From Sclerurus mexicanus (taxonomy: Eukaryota; Chordata; Aves; Passeriformes; Furnariidae): a DNA stretch of 64,000 bases. Shown one piece after another: positions 35,017 through 46,547 of this stretch; position 1 is the stretch's first letter, and each line of letters starts with the position of its first letter. The position numbers were made by a program, and so were the translations under genes. The stretch lies in assembly GCA_013396755.1 (NCBI GenBank), contig VWZF01007162.1:62001-126000 (forward strand), written 5' to 3'. Below the pieces are notes generated by a model, which ran no database searches, had not been told where the DNA came from, and saw only the letters and a list, made by a program, of their open reading frames with translations.

Positions 35017-38000
35017 AATGAATTGCCTGCTTGTAGTTTTCATTAAACTCTGAGCTGCCTGGGGAAGGAACTGTGTTTTGCTGGGGCTTTTTTTCACTGC
35101 TATTTCTATTGCACATGGCACAAAAAGCCTTTGATTCTGCCCAAGTTCTGTGTCCAGGCTCACAAGAGGGATTGTGTACCTAACGAATAGTGGTTGGCAT
35201 TTAAGCAACAAGCACATGCACCTGGCTATGCATGGATATCTTTGGTTTTGACAAAAACCTTATCACAAGCACCCAGCTCTCTGCTCCTACATATGTATTG
35301 GAGCCCTCTCAATCTGGGGGAGTTTTGTGACCTCTGTGGCCAAAGGAGTTGGGGCTGCATGAACAGGTCCTTGTACCAATAGCATGTCTCCAGAAGTCCT
35401 AATGTGCTCCATCCCCAGCCTCTAGCTCTGTTTTCTTCTGGTGGATCATCCTAACTATTCTGGCTATATTTCACTTCCCTGTTTAAAACAGCTTCATTTT
35501 AAGCTAGAAAGTAAAAAAGATTGCAGTATAGATAATTTTAGTGAGATAACAAACAGTGCAAGAATAGCCTACACCTTATCTTTTGGTTTTTAAGTCCTTG
35601 CATTATTCATAAATGTGCAACTCTGGCACAGTGTAGTCAAACTCACTACAGTGTCATCAAATTCAGTACTGTGCACTGAATACGTACTACATATTTGTGC
35701 TACAGAAACCTTTTTTCTTAAAATCTGTGCACAGGAAACCAAGTTTTCACTCTTAGCCTAGCTCCTGCAGAAATTTAATAGGTGCTATTGAAATGGGCTG
35801 AATATAAGTAAAAAAAATCTGAAAATCTTTTTGCTTTCATGTCGTTCATGATTATGGAGCCATAGCTTCAGTGCTTACAGGAACAGTGATGATAGGAGGT
35901 GAAAAAAGCAATGTTACAGCAACCATGCATGCACACAGGACTAGGGGTGAGGCAAGAGGTGATTCTTGCCATGAGATTGGGGGAAAACTTGTATTTGGGG
36001 ATTGCTCTCTACCAGTGTTTATTTCTTGTTGTAGACTCTTGACTGGCCTATTCTCAGCCATTTGTTTCTGCAACACAACAAATCAGACTAAGGAGCTGAT
36101 CTTGCAAAAAAATCCAACAGAGCAAATGATGGTGTTCTGGGTGGTCTCAGCTCTTCATCTGTGGTTTGGCTCATTGTGTTGTTTCATCTCTCCCACATTG
36201 CTCCACATGGTCTCAGTCCCAGCTCTTTGCTGAGACTGGTTCTTGTCTGCAGTGTAAATATGTATGTATGTAAATAAGTATGACAGCCTCACAAAAGATT
36301 TGCATTTAATCTTCTTTTTAAATAAAAAGAAGACTTGAAGTTTTCATGATTTTTGTTACGCTATCTTGTTGCCTATTGTTCTGCTGGTCCAGTGACGTTT
36401 CACAGTCATTTTTGCGGGACTTGGCATTATGTTTTTTTTCTTACATTTTCACTAACACCCTGTTTCAGGTGCCTAGGGGGTGGAAGAAAGGAGGGAGAAA
36501 GGAGTGGGAAAGGAAATGTGCAGTGGCTGTGAGTAGAGATAAGAATAAAGTGTATATTGTGTAGAAAGTTTTTCTGAAAATGGCTTCTGAAGTTTTTCAT
36601 TCTGTTGAAATCTCAGCTTTAATTGAAAAAACCTCAATTTATTTTTCATACACTTCTAAGGAATGCTTAAAAGGAATAATCATGTGCAGTCTAGAGGTTC
36701 AGAAATCAGAAGACTTGTTCTCTGTAATTAGCCAGCCTGATGAAGCAGTCGGGAGGAGAAAAAGTGAGAGAGAACATGAATCATCATGTGAGAGCTGACA
36801 GTGTAGTTAGAGGGGGAATGGGGGACAGCAATGAAAAGCCAGAAATAGGAGAAGGAATATGAGTGATGCCTGGAAGATAAATATTATTCTAATGGAGATG
36901 AGAAGTGTAAGGGCAGTCTGGTTTTAGTGTGCCTTTGAAGAGGAACTATTGGTGGTCAGGAGAGTGGCTCTGGGTCAGACTGAAGCACAACAGTTCAGAT
37001 ATTCACAGCTTCCCCTTGTTTTTGCATGTTAACCTCCAGTGCCTCGTTCCAAGTGTGTACACCCTGGCTGAACTCCTAGAAGGAAAGGTGGGCTCCTCTC
37101 ACTTCAGAATGGAGGTTGGTGTCTTATTCATCATGAGATGCTCAAAGATCCCTAATTCATGGTGCTCTCCATGTTTGTGCAGCAGGTTCCTTCCCTACTG
37201 CATGCAGATGTATTACCACTGTACTTCTTTGCATTTAATGCCCTTCTCTAAGGAACATAAGCTAGAGCAAAACTTCTTCAAATTACCTATCTCAAGATGC
37301 CCACAGGTACAAACAACTTTTATCCTAAAACTGCAAGGCTGTTGAATTGATTCAGCATTTATTTAACAAAATTACTAACATTATCTTCTTTAAGGGAAAA
37401 ATGTGGAAGTCCAAATGCACAATTTCTCTTCCTCATCACCTCCCTTTTGAAGTTCTCAAACTGCTTCATGGCACTGCTTCTCCCTTACTGCCTCTGCTGG
37501 GCTTCGCTGAACCTGCAAGGGAGCAGTAGCATGGTGTACAATCATCCTTCAGGACCTCTAAAGCAGAGCCTATGGTTTGTTTGGTTCTCTCCTGTCTCAG
37601 AATAACTTCCTATTTTTTCAGCTTGGGATGAGTTTTGTTCCATCGTCTCCTGCTTTGTGATAAAAAGAACTATTTTTTAGTGAGTTGTGTAATGCACTGT
37701 CTTGCTATTATAATATGCTACATGTTGTCCCCTGCCCTTTCCCAAATGGAAAGTAGAGTGTTGGTTTTATAACCCTTTCAAAGTAATTTGGTTCTGCTTC
37801 GACTAAAAATACTAAATATTTGAGTAAAAATATTATTTTCAGATTAAGATTTTGTGATAAAAATCAGTATGTATTCCTGTATTTAAGTGATTTCTAATCA
37901 CTTACAGTTTGTGCTAAGAGTAGACTTTATTTGTATTGACATGTGTCCACTTTTCTTGAAGCAATATAAAATGTCATGTTTTATTCTAGCTAGGAGGGCT

Positions 38001-38278
38001 GGGATTTCACCTAGGCTGTAAAATCACCTGACCTGTCTTGACTTACACATGCATTAATTGCCCAGCCACCTCTTAATACATTAGGAATTCAGGATATATA
38101 CTTTTATATGCATGTTATTGTGCTTGTATTCCCCCATGGAGTCACTCCAGCAATATAATCAATATTTACTTGTTTTAATAAGATATAATATTTTTTCTTC
38201 TTAAAAGGATTGTGAAGACCTTAGTGTTCCATTAATAAATCTGAAACCTCTGTTGCATCCTCATGAAATGTGTTAACT

Positions 38279-38320
38279 TAAAAAAAAAACAAAACCCAAA
38301 CAAACAAAACCAAAGAACAA
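38279..38320. repeat. A-rich AAAC/AAACA simple repeat
   Basis: Poly-A followed by AAAC units. Confidence 0.75.
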
Positions 38321-39310
38321 TCCTGAAACAACTTGGAGACTGAACTGTTAATACTGCCCTGTATGGTAGTCATATTATGAAAGCTTACAATAAATAGAAG
38401 ATATAGAAAATGATATGGCATTTATTTTCCTGAGTAAAAATACTCACATACAACCTGTGTACATGTAAAAATTAAAGTCAACAAAACATACACAAAAAGG
38501 ACACCTCAGAAGGATGTATCCAATTCACACAAATTTCAGTTAGCAGATTTACCCTGAATGCCTGCTGATGAAGCATAGCCCCAGCATTGAAATTTGGGGT
38601 TTAATTCCCAGCTTTGCCTTCCAGCTGTTGGAGAGGTGGCAGCTTAGCACTTCACCTCCCAAGTTATGCTTTACAAAACTGATGACCCCTGGGGGATCCC
38701 TTCAGGGTGCTCCCTGCCCTGGTGCCCAGCTGTAACTGAGGAGGACTGACCTGGACAGGCACATCCACACCCACTGAGCGCCTGCCACTGCTGCAGGAAC
38801 ACTGAGCATTGTGTCTCACACCCAGGGATGTTAAAACCTGTAAACCCTTATGTTGCTCTTTCTAAACAAAGCACTACCGGATTTTCTTTCACTGTTAAAG
38901 AGAGGTATGAGTTCATTGCCCTCCTCTTCACACTCCAAATCCTAACAGCAAGAACATCTAACTTCTCAAGAGCACAAAGCCATGGAATACTGAGGTGGTT
39001 CTCTGTTTGTGGGCTTGCCTGGAGGCCTTTGCTCTGCAGCCAAGAAAGGAAGACCCTTTGAATTTTGAATCACCAGAACAGCATTTCTTAGCCCACCACA
39101 GTAAGAAAAGTCCTGCCAAAGCTTCCAACAAAAGGTGTCCACTAAGAAGAAATGTGTGCATGGGGGATGAGATATGGCTCACCCTGCTATGGCTGTGGAC
39201 AAAGTACTCCAGAGAAACCTTGTTTTGGCCTTCTCTAGAGGAAGCATGAGGCCCCAGATGAACCTAGATGCCAAAGTTTCTGAAGGCGTTGTCAGATGAT
39301 ATGTCCCATG

Positions 39311-39350
39311 AAAGAAAGAAAGGAAGGAGGTAAGGAGGGAAGGAAGGAAA
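39311..39350. repeat. GAAA/GGAA purine simple repeat
   Basis: About 40 bases of nearly pure A/G with GAAA passing to GGAA. It supplies the start of a 151-codon frame that I reject as a gene. Confidence 0.8.
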
Positions 39351-42300
39351 TTAAACAGGCTGAAAAATATGGCAGGCAATGGAAGAAACTTTACATGGCA
39401 TGTCTAGGCAGGACAACATTCCCATGTGGGCTGTGCAGCATCTCTCCCTTATTTAATCTTACCTGTAGAAAAGAAAAAACCTTCTGTCTACAGGACTACT
39501 TGGCGAGGATTTTTTCCAGAACCAAATTCAAAAGAAACCAAAATCATGCTATCTACTACAGTGCTCAACAGTTCACCTTCTTGGAGGATGCAGACTTCAG
39601 GCCTTTGGCTCTACTGCTGTCTCTCCCATCTCTCTCTATTTCCAGAGCTCTCAGGAGACAAAAGCATAGCCTTGGCTGCAGGGATATGGCCTCTTCCTCC
39701 CTGTTCCCGTCCCTTCTCATTCTCCTCCCACTGCCTTCTGCTGAGAGCTGAGTTGCAGACAAATGTATCATGCTAGAATGATCTCCTCTTCCCGTTTTGT
39801 GGTCCTATTGCCCTGGATTGGCAGGGTTTGTTCTCGCGAATGGTACATTGCTCCATTTTGCAGTGTCTGCAGCAGCTAGTGCTTTAATATCTGTTATTAC
39901 CACCTTAGGCAGGTTGCTAGCTAATATAAGGCAGATGCACTAAAACAACTCATTTCCCCCACAAAAAAACATTTCTTACTTAGAGGGGTAAAATCTGAAG
40001 ATCATATAGATCTCTTGAAAAGAGTAAATATGGTAAAGAAAGGAAATCTGTGTAAGGAAATCTGCAAAACCTTCATACATCTCTGTTATTAGTTTAATAT
40101 GAACTGTGATGCCAAACAGGTCATAGCAGTATGTACTGCAAATCTTACTTCTTCTGAGGATGCTGTAAATCAGAGAGCACTTACAAATGGGCAAAGACTG
40201 GGAGCCACTGTACTGGGCTATGACAAGCAATTTGTAGCTGGTTCCCAACAGTATTCCACTATTGAGAAAGTTTTATGTGAAAGATCTGACTATAAAAGTG
40301 TGTAACTGCCCCCATGACACTGTGAGGGTTTTCAGTTATCCAAAAATCTTGTAAAACAGTGTAATAAAATTGGAAATAACTAAAGAATTTTGAGACTGTA
40401 GGTCTGTCAGCTTAATAAAGCAAGGAACTCTGAGTCACATCATTCAGGGCAGTTTCAGGGTATGGGTTGCCTTAGAAAGTGATTTTGTTTACCAGAAGTG
40501 CAAGGTAGATTCTGTGGACCTGCTGAAATTGCATTTAGTGTGTACAGATGCTTCTGTATAGCAGAGAAGTAGTTTAGATTCTGGATGTTTAGAATGTTCT
40601 ATGTATTTGTACTTTTGTATGTCATTAAAGTTACATTAACCCCTCTTCTAAATCCAAAGTGAAACATAGCATGATTGTTTTGCAGCTATACCTTGGCTAT
40701 TTGAATAATTAAAAAGATGTGTTTATGAAACTCAAGCTGCCCAGAGAGATCATTAATATTACAACAAAACCAATCCTGGCAGTAGTCAGCAATTATTTCA
40801 GAAAGATCTTGGGAGCCTGCTGGCAATGAAAAAGCCTTTTTTTCACCCTCTCATAAACTCAGCATTCACCACAAACTCCCCTTAAATTACATCATCTGCA
40901 GGCAAGGGCTCAGTGAGTTTGGGTTACTTCAAAGAGAAGGAAAGCCTTTCTGTACCACTGCAGGACGCCCTGACAGCACCTGAAGTGAGAGCCCAACCTA
41001 AGCAGGGGTACGACTTTGGCTGGCGACAGCCAGTCACTCCATGGGCATGGAAAGATGCTTTTGCTTCAGGCAGAGCAACCTGTAAAACCAACCTGTCCTG
41101 ATTAATGGAGCTGTTAAAAGCTCCATGCTGCCCAAACTTTGACCACTTGGCAGAGAGAGAGGCAGCAAGTAGGAGCCATGGGTGATACCACTGCAGGACA
41201 TGAGTGGAAAATGGGTGGCCCTGTTCTATGGAGCTCCTGGGGAGATCTGGCAGATGAAGCTCTGCTGTTCAAACCCAGCTGTTAGTAGTACAGGCATTCA
41301 GCTTGAGATCTGATTTTTAAAAAGCTTAGTTTAGTTCAGCTAAAATATAGGCGGGACAGCTTCTGCAGTGGGATTCTGCAAAGACCCATCTCAACCACTG
41401 GATTCAGACTGGGTTTCCACACCCACTGCCACCTCTGTGGACAGCCCACCATGGTAACCTCAGGCTTTTTTAAAGAGGTGCAACAAACCGAAGGACATTA
41501 CAGAAAAAACCCAACCCAAATATAATGAAGATCAAGAGTCTTTATGCCAATGTACAGGATCAGGTAACACTAATGAGTTTATAAGTGCCTTCCTGCCTCC
41601 AAATCAAACTGCAGACTTCAGAAGAAAAGTTTAGCTTGCTATATAACAAAGTAATCTTAGATTTATGTTAACTAGAAAAATCTACCTATTTAATCCTGTT
41701 GCTCTCTCTTCCTTTAGGCAGCTGCAGAAGAACAGATTATAGACAAAAGTGAACTTCAATGTATTAGACCTTGTTTTGCTCTGTGTGATGTATCTGAGGA
41801 ATGACTGTTCCAGACTGTGCTGCACTTGGTGTGTGTTTGCAGCCAGACAGGCTGTAGATGTATCACTGGTAGCTCTCATTTTCCCCACTCAAAAAACTGA
41901 ACAGTATAAAGTTAGCAAACATTCCGAGCTGGATTCCCACCCTCTCTGAGCGAGACAGTGAGGCAGCCATCAGTCCAGTGCGCATCACCTTTGAGCTTCT
42001 TTGAAGCAAAGTGGGAAAACCAGAGCATATCTCAGGAACCAGTCTGAGAGTGCAGCACCTGCAATGCACAGGAGCAGAAGGCAATGCTCAAGTTCCTGGA
42101 CACTGTTGCCAGCTAATAATCCTCTCTAATGCAAGGCATTGGCCATGGGCAACAGTGCTGCCTTGTGAGGCTTTGGACCTTCCCTGGAGGAATGGGCGCT
42201 GCCTTCTTCCACATCCACGGAAAAGGCAGGCTGAGGACATGCTTTTTGATGTTTTGACTGCAAATAAACTTGGCTACCAGACTGTCAGGACAAATGGATT

Positions 42301-43709
42301 TGATACCTGCTGGCAGGAGACTTTAAAATCCCAAGGAAGAGAAGCTGGCAGAGCACCACTAGTGAGACAAGTGTGAGGGACAGGTATGAGGGTACTTGTG
42401 TTTTATCTGTGCTCTTTATTTGCTGTTTAACTCTGGCAACCGATCTGGGGACCTGCACCTTTTAAATGGCCAAGTCTGGTTAGCACCATGCAGGTCATAA
42501 CCAACTTCCAAAAATCCTGTTTCTGAGCAGAACAGCAAGGCTGCTGGGGTGTCTGTGGGGATCTGTATCTGACATACCATGAAGCACATGTGCTCTACTG
42601 CTAAGGCTTCTTGCACTGTGTTCTGGGAGGCATCTCTGTGTTCTGGACTCTCGCAGCTTCCAGTCAGCACCGCACCCAGAACAGGATTAGCACAATCTAA
42701 AGTCCTCCAAACGAAGGGTATCAGTGTCCCTATTGAAGAAATATTAAACATCTGACTAAAGTACTGCAAGAATCCTGAGGCAACTAGGGACAAGCTGGAC
42801 TACCAAAACACAGCATCGATTTTCAGACCATAAATTGCAGTAATGCTTTCTTCAAAACACCAGGTTTGCCTACCTTGTCTGGGTCAACACTGGGGGGTGA
42901 ATGATTTACTTCTGCCTTCCCTTTCTCCTCTCCCTCACAGGTCTTCCCCACTTGTGCTGGCCACTGATTAAAACACAGATTTTAGGATAGCTCATTTGCC
43001 TCTGAAAGTCAAGCAGTGGCAGCAGCTGGGATATGGATGCCTGGGACCTTTCCTTGCCCTCACAGAAACTTAGATCCTATCTGTAACTGGATCCCTGTTA
43101 TCGGTAACACAGCAAGCAATTCCCATGGAGAATCAAAAGCTGAGGCCAGCTACCAGGCCGTGACAGTCCAGATTTATTAGGCTGCCTGCCACTTGAAACA
43201 AATCTTCAGCCTGAGATTTGCAGGTGCTGAGCGGAGAAAAAACACTTTTCTTCTTTGTCTCTTCATTGAACTGTCATAAGAATTTAACAGACCCTTATGC
43301 TGCAAATGATCAGCTGTGGCATGAAGGGGCTGCTGCTCTCACTTTTCACTCTTGCTTCATTACCTATACATCATCTATCATGTGGGGTTGCCCAAAAGCT
43401 GTGAAGAAGGTGCTCAGCCAGCACCTTGCCAAGGATGAGTGCAAAGGAGTGAAGCAGGTTTTGGAGGGAGCAACGTGTTTATGGAATGAGACTTACTGGG
43501 TCCCTGGGACCTCACTGATTCTATTGATTCCTGAGAGCAGGATGTCATCACAAATACAGGGCTCTTGCGCTGTAGCCTGTGGCTACTGAATAACCATAAA
43601 CAACAAGATAAAAGTGAGGAATAAAACAAAATGCCTCAAGAAACCACTGCAGGAATGTGCCAGCAGACAGCAGCCTTCCTGGTGAGGGGTAGGCAGGAGG
43701 CAGAGACAG

Positions 43710-43960
43710 TTCATAGAACCATAGAATGTCCTGAGTTGGAAAGGACCCACAAGGATCATTGAAGTCCAACTCCTGGCCCTGGCACAGGGCAGCCCCAAGA
43801 ATCACACCATGTGCCTGAGAGCTTCTTGAACTCTGTCAGGCTTGGTGCTGTGACCTCTTCCCTGGGGAGCCTGTCCCAGTGTCCAACCACCTTCTGGGTG
43901 AAGAACATTTTCCTAATATCCAACCAAAACCTCTCCTGACACACTTCAGGTTGCTCTCAC
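43710..43960 (-). mobile_element. CR1 LINE 3' end, copy 1
   Basis: Starts with the reverse complement of the CR1 tail (TTCATAGAACCATAGAATG, GAGTTGGAAAGGACCC) and runs through GGGGAGCCTGTCCCAGTGTC and AAGAACATTTTCCTAATATC, so about 250 bp of the CR1 3' region in minus orientation. The 132-codon plus-strand frame over it is not a gene. Confidence 0.9.
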
Positions 43961-44379
43961 CGATGTTGCACAGCAAAACTAAACCCAAAATTGGCCGCCA
44001 CGGACACTCGGAGAAGTCAGAACATGGACCTGAACTCCACAGCTTTGCTCAGGGACCTCATCTTTCTCATCCGCCTCTTTTGTCTCATCTGTCCCATATC
44101 CTAAGGCAAAGCATCTACAAAGTCCTGGTCACAGACCCTATCCATTCTCTCCTGGACACCAAAAGCTGCTTCATCTGCGTGAAGGATCAGGTCACTTCTA
44201 TTGACCCTGATGGCATAATAAAGTATCTAACTTGTGGGGGCTTTTTGGAGCAGCCGTGTACACACCGCAGCATTTGACGATGGACCATTTGTGCAGTGGT
44301 ATTACTCAGAAGGCGAAGGGCGCTGGCAGTGTTTTGGGGTCAGCATGATAGGCAGGGATGCTGGGCAGAAGGCGACACG

Positions 44380-44798
44380 AGGTCCTGCTCATGCCACCAC
44401 GGGGCACCCGGGGCGCAGACAAGGGCGTGCCGGGACCTTCAGTGCCACTAAAACCTCACGACCTTGCGGGCCCAGAGATTTGCTTTGAAGCCATTTTGGT
44501 TCCTTTCCTGCCCGCAGAGAGGCGTTTTCCTCAGTCCCCTCACGGAGCACCAGAACACGAGGAAAATCGCCGCGGCTCTGGCAGACGCAGCGTGGCGGCG
44601 CTTTCGCCTCCAACACGGGACGGACACGACCCTTCCGATCCTCCACGAGCAGCCACGTACCGCGGGCGTCTCAACAGCGCCGGCTCACACGCAGAAAGAC
44701 CCCGGCGGCGTGACACGGCCGTCGATTGTGGGCACGGAGTCACCGGGCACGGGGGACGCCGCAGGGGCAGGGCCGGGCAGGGCAGGGCAGGGCAGGGC
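44380..44798 (+). promoter_or_regulatory. FAXC: FAXC CpG-rich promoter, duplicated copy 1
   Basis: CpG-rich sequence (CACCCGGGGCGC, TCGCCGCGGC, TACCGCGGGCG) ending in GGGCA repeats. It is the same sequence as 45885-46293 and probably the other allele. Confidence 0.6.
44774..44798. repeat. GGGCA pentamer tract, copy 1
   Basis: About five GGGCA/GGGCC units running into the N at 44799. The second copy at 46276-46293 has fewer units. The tract may be longer in the genome. Confidence 0.75.
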
Positions 44799-44799
44799 N
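44799..44799. other. Single-N contig join
   Basis: The sequence jumps from the GGGCA tract back to the start of the 1.5-kb segment at this N. Confidence 0.9.
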
Positions 44800-46293
44800 T
44801 TATGCTGCAAATGATCAGCTGTGGCATGAAGGGGCTGCTGCTCTCACTTTTCACTCTTGCTTCATTACCTATACATCATCTATCATGTGGGGTTGCCCAA
44901 AAGCTGTGAAGAAGGTGCTCAGTCAGCACCTTGCTAAGGATGAGTGCAAAGGAGTGAAGCAGGTTTTGGAGGGAGCAACGTGTTTATGGAATGAGACTTA
45001 CTGGGTCCCTGGGACCTCACTGATTCTATTGATTCCTGAGAGCAGGATGTCATCACAAATACAGGGCTCTTGCGCTGTAGCCTGTGGCTACTGAATAACC
45101 ATAAACAACAAGATAAAAGTGAGGAATAAAACAAAATGCCTCAAGAAACCACTGCAGGAATGTGCCAGCAGACAGCAGCCTTCCTGGTGAGGGGTAGGCA
45201 GGAGGCAGAGACAGTTCATAGAACCATAGAATGTCCTGAGTTGGAAAGGACCCACAAGGATCATTGAAGTCCAACTCCTGGCCCTGGCACAGGACAGCCC
45301 CAAGAATCACACCATGTGCCTGAGAGCTTCTTGAACTCTGTCAGGCTTGGTGCTGTGACCTCTTCCCTGGGGAGCCTGTCCCAGTGTCCAACCACCTTCT
45401 GGGTGAAGAACATTTTCCTAATATCCAACCAAAACCTCTCCTGACACACTTCAGGTTGCTCTCACCGATGTTGCACAACAAAACTAAATCCAAAATTGGC
45501 CGCCACGGACACTCGGAGAAGTCAGAACATGGACCTGAACTCCACAGCTTTGCTCAGGGACCTCATCTTTCTCATCCGCCTCTTTTGTCTCATCTGTCCC
45601 ATATCCTAAGGCAAAGCATCTACAAAGTCCTGGTCACAGACCCTATCCATTCTCTCCTGGACACCAAAAGCTGCTTCATCTGCGCGAAGGATCAGGTCAC
45701 TTCTATTGACCCTGATGGCATAATAAAGTATCTAACTTGTGGGGGCTTTTTGGAGCAGCCGTGTACACACCGCAGCATTTGACGATGGACCATTTGTGCA
45801 GTGGTATTACTCAGAAGGCGAAGGGCGCTGGCAGTGTTTTGGGGTCAGCATGATAGGCAGGGATGCTGGGCAGAAGGCGACACGAGGTCCTGCTCATGCC
45901 ACCACGGGGCACCCGGGGCGCAGACAAGGGCGTGCCGGGACCTTCAGTGCCACTAAAACCTCACGACCTTGCGGGCCCAGAGATTTGCTTTGAAGCCATT
46001 TTGGTTCCTTTCCTGCCCGCAGAGAGGCGTTTTCCTCAGTCCCCTCACGGAGCACCAGAACACGAGGAAAATCGCCGCGGCTCTGGCAGACGCAGCGTGG
46101 CGGCGCTTTCGCCTCCAACACGGGACGGACACGACCCTTCCGATCCTCCACGAGCAGCCACGTACCGCGGGCGTCTCAACAGCGCCGGCTCACACGCAGA
46201 AAGACCCCGGCGGCGTGACACGGCCGTCGATTGTGGGCACGGAGTCACCGGGCACGGGGGACGCCGCAGGGGCAGGGCCAGGCAGGGCAGGGC
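44800..46293 (+). repeat. 1.5-kb direct repeat, copy 2
   Basis: Second copy of 43295-44788, adjoining FAXC exon 1 through the N at 46294. Confidence 0.95.
45215..45465 (-). mobile_element. CR1 LINE 3' end, copy 2
   Basis: The same CR1 insertion as at 43710-43960, duplicated with its flanks. Its insertion point is identical in both copies, so it is one insertion event. Confidence 0.9.
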
Positions 46294-46294
46294 N
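46294..46294. other. Single-N break inside FAXC exon 1
   Basis: Separates the GGGCA tract from in-frame FAXC coding sequence. The conserved start codon and first few residues are lost here. Confidence 0.85.
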
Positions 46295-46547
46295 CGGCGC
46301 CGCGGTCGTGCGTGGCGGACCTGAGCCGCAACCGCAGCCTGGCGCTGGGCTGGGGCGCGGCGCCCGAGGAGCCGCCGCCCGCCTTCTATGGGGCCGAGAT
46401 CGTCGCCTTCCCGCTGTCGGGCGGCGGCGGCGGCGGCACCATGGCGGCGCTGGGCTCCGACTCCTGGTGGAAGAAGACGCTGTACCTGACGGGCGGGGCG
46501 CTGCTGGCCGCCGCCGCCTACCTGCTCCACGAGCTGCTGGCCATACG
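46295..46547 (+). CDS. FAXC: FAXC exon 1 (5' truncated)
   Basis: In frame from 46297, encoding APRSCVADLSRN and, after a six-glycine run from GGC repeats, MAALGSDSWWKKTLYL. An internal ATG at 46441 sits in a strong initiation context (GGCACCATGG). Residues before it align with the mammalian N-terminus as I remember it, so the true start is probably upstream, hidden by the N. The donor GTGAGG is at 46548. Confidence 0.9.

Larger units (their letters stand above)
33550..43294. other. COQ3-FAXC intergenic spacer
   Basis: No gene family was recognised on either strand in about 9.7 kb. Open frames of 60-151 codons occur but look like noncoding sequence. It contains one CR1 tail (34961), an A/AAAC-rich tract (38279-38320) and a GAAA/GGAA purine repeat (39311-39350). 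Confidence 0.6.
43295..44798 (+). repeat. 1.5-kb direct repeat, copy 1 (probable haplotype duplication upstream of FAXC)
   Basis: Matches 44800-46293 at a constant offset of 1505 with no indel and only seven differences, all transitions (43418, 43430, 43789, 43973, 43984, 44180, 44775). It holds an antisense CR1, then CpG-rich promoter sequence, and ends in GGGCA pentamers before an N. Confidence 0.95.

Noticed and set aside
39296..39776. 151- and 116-codon frames in the COQ3-FAXC spacer
   Set aside because: One begins in a purine microsatellite. No family resemblance, no splice or promoter context.
43879..44277. 132-codon plus-strand open frame, repeated at 45384-45782
   Set aside because: Its first part is the antisense of a CR1 3' end, and the second copy comes from the duplicated segment.
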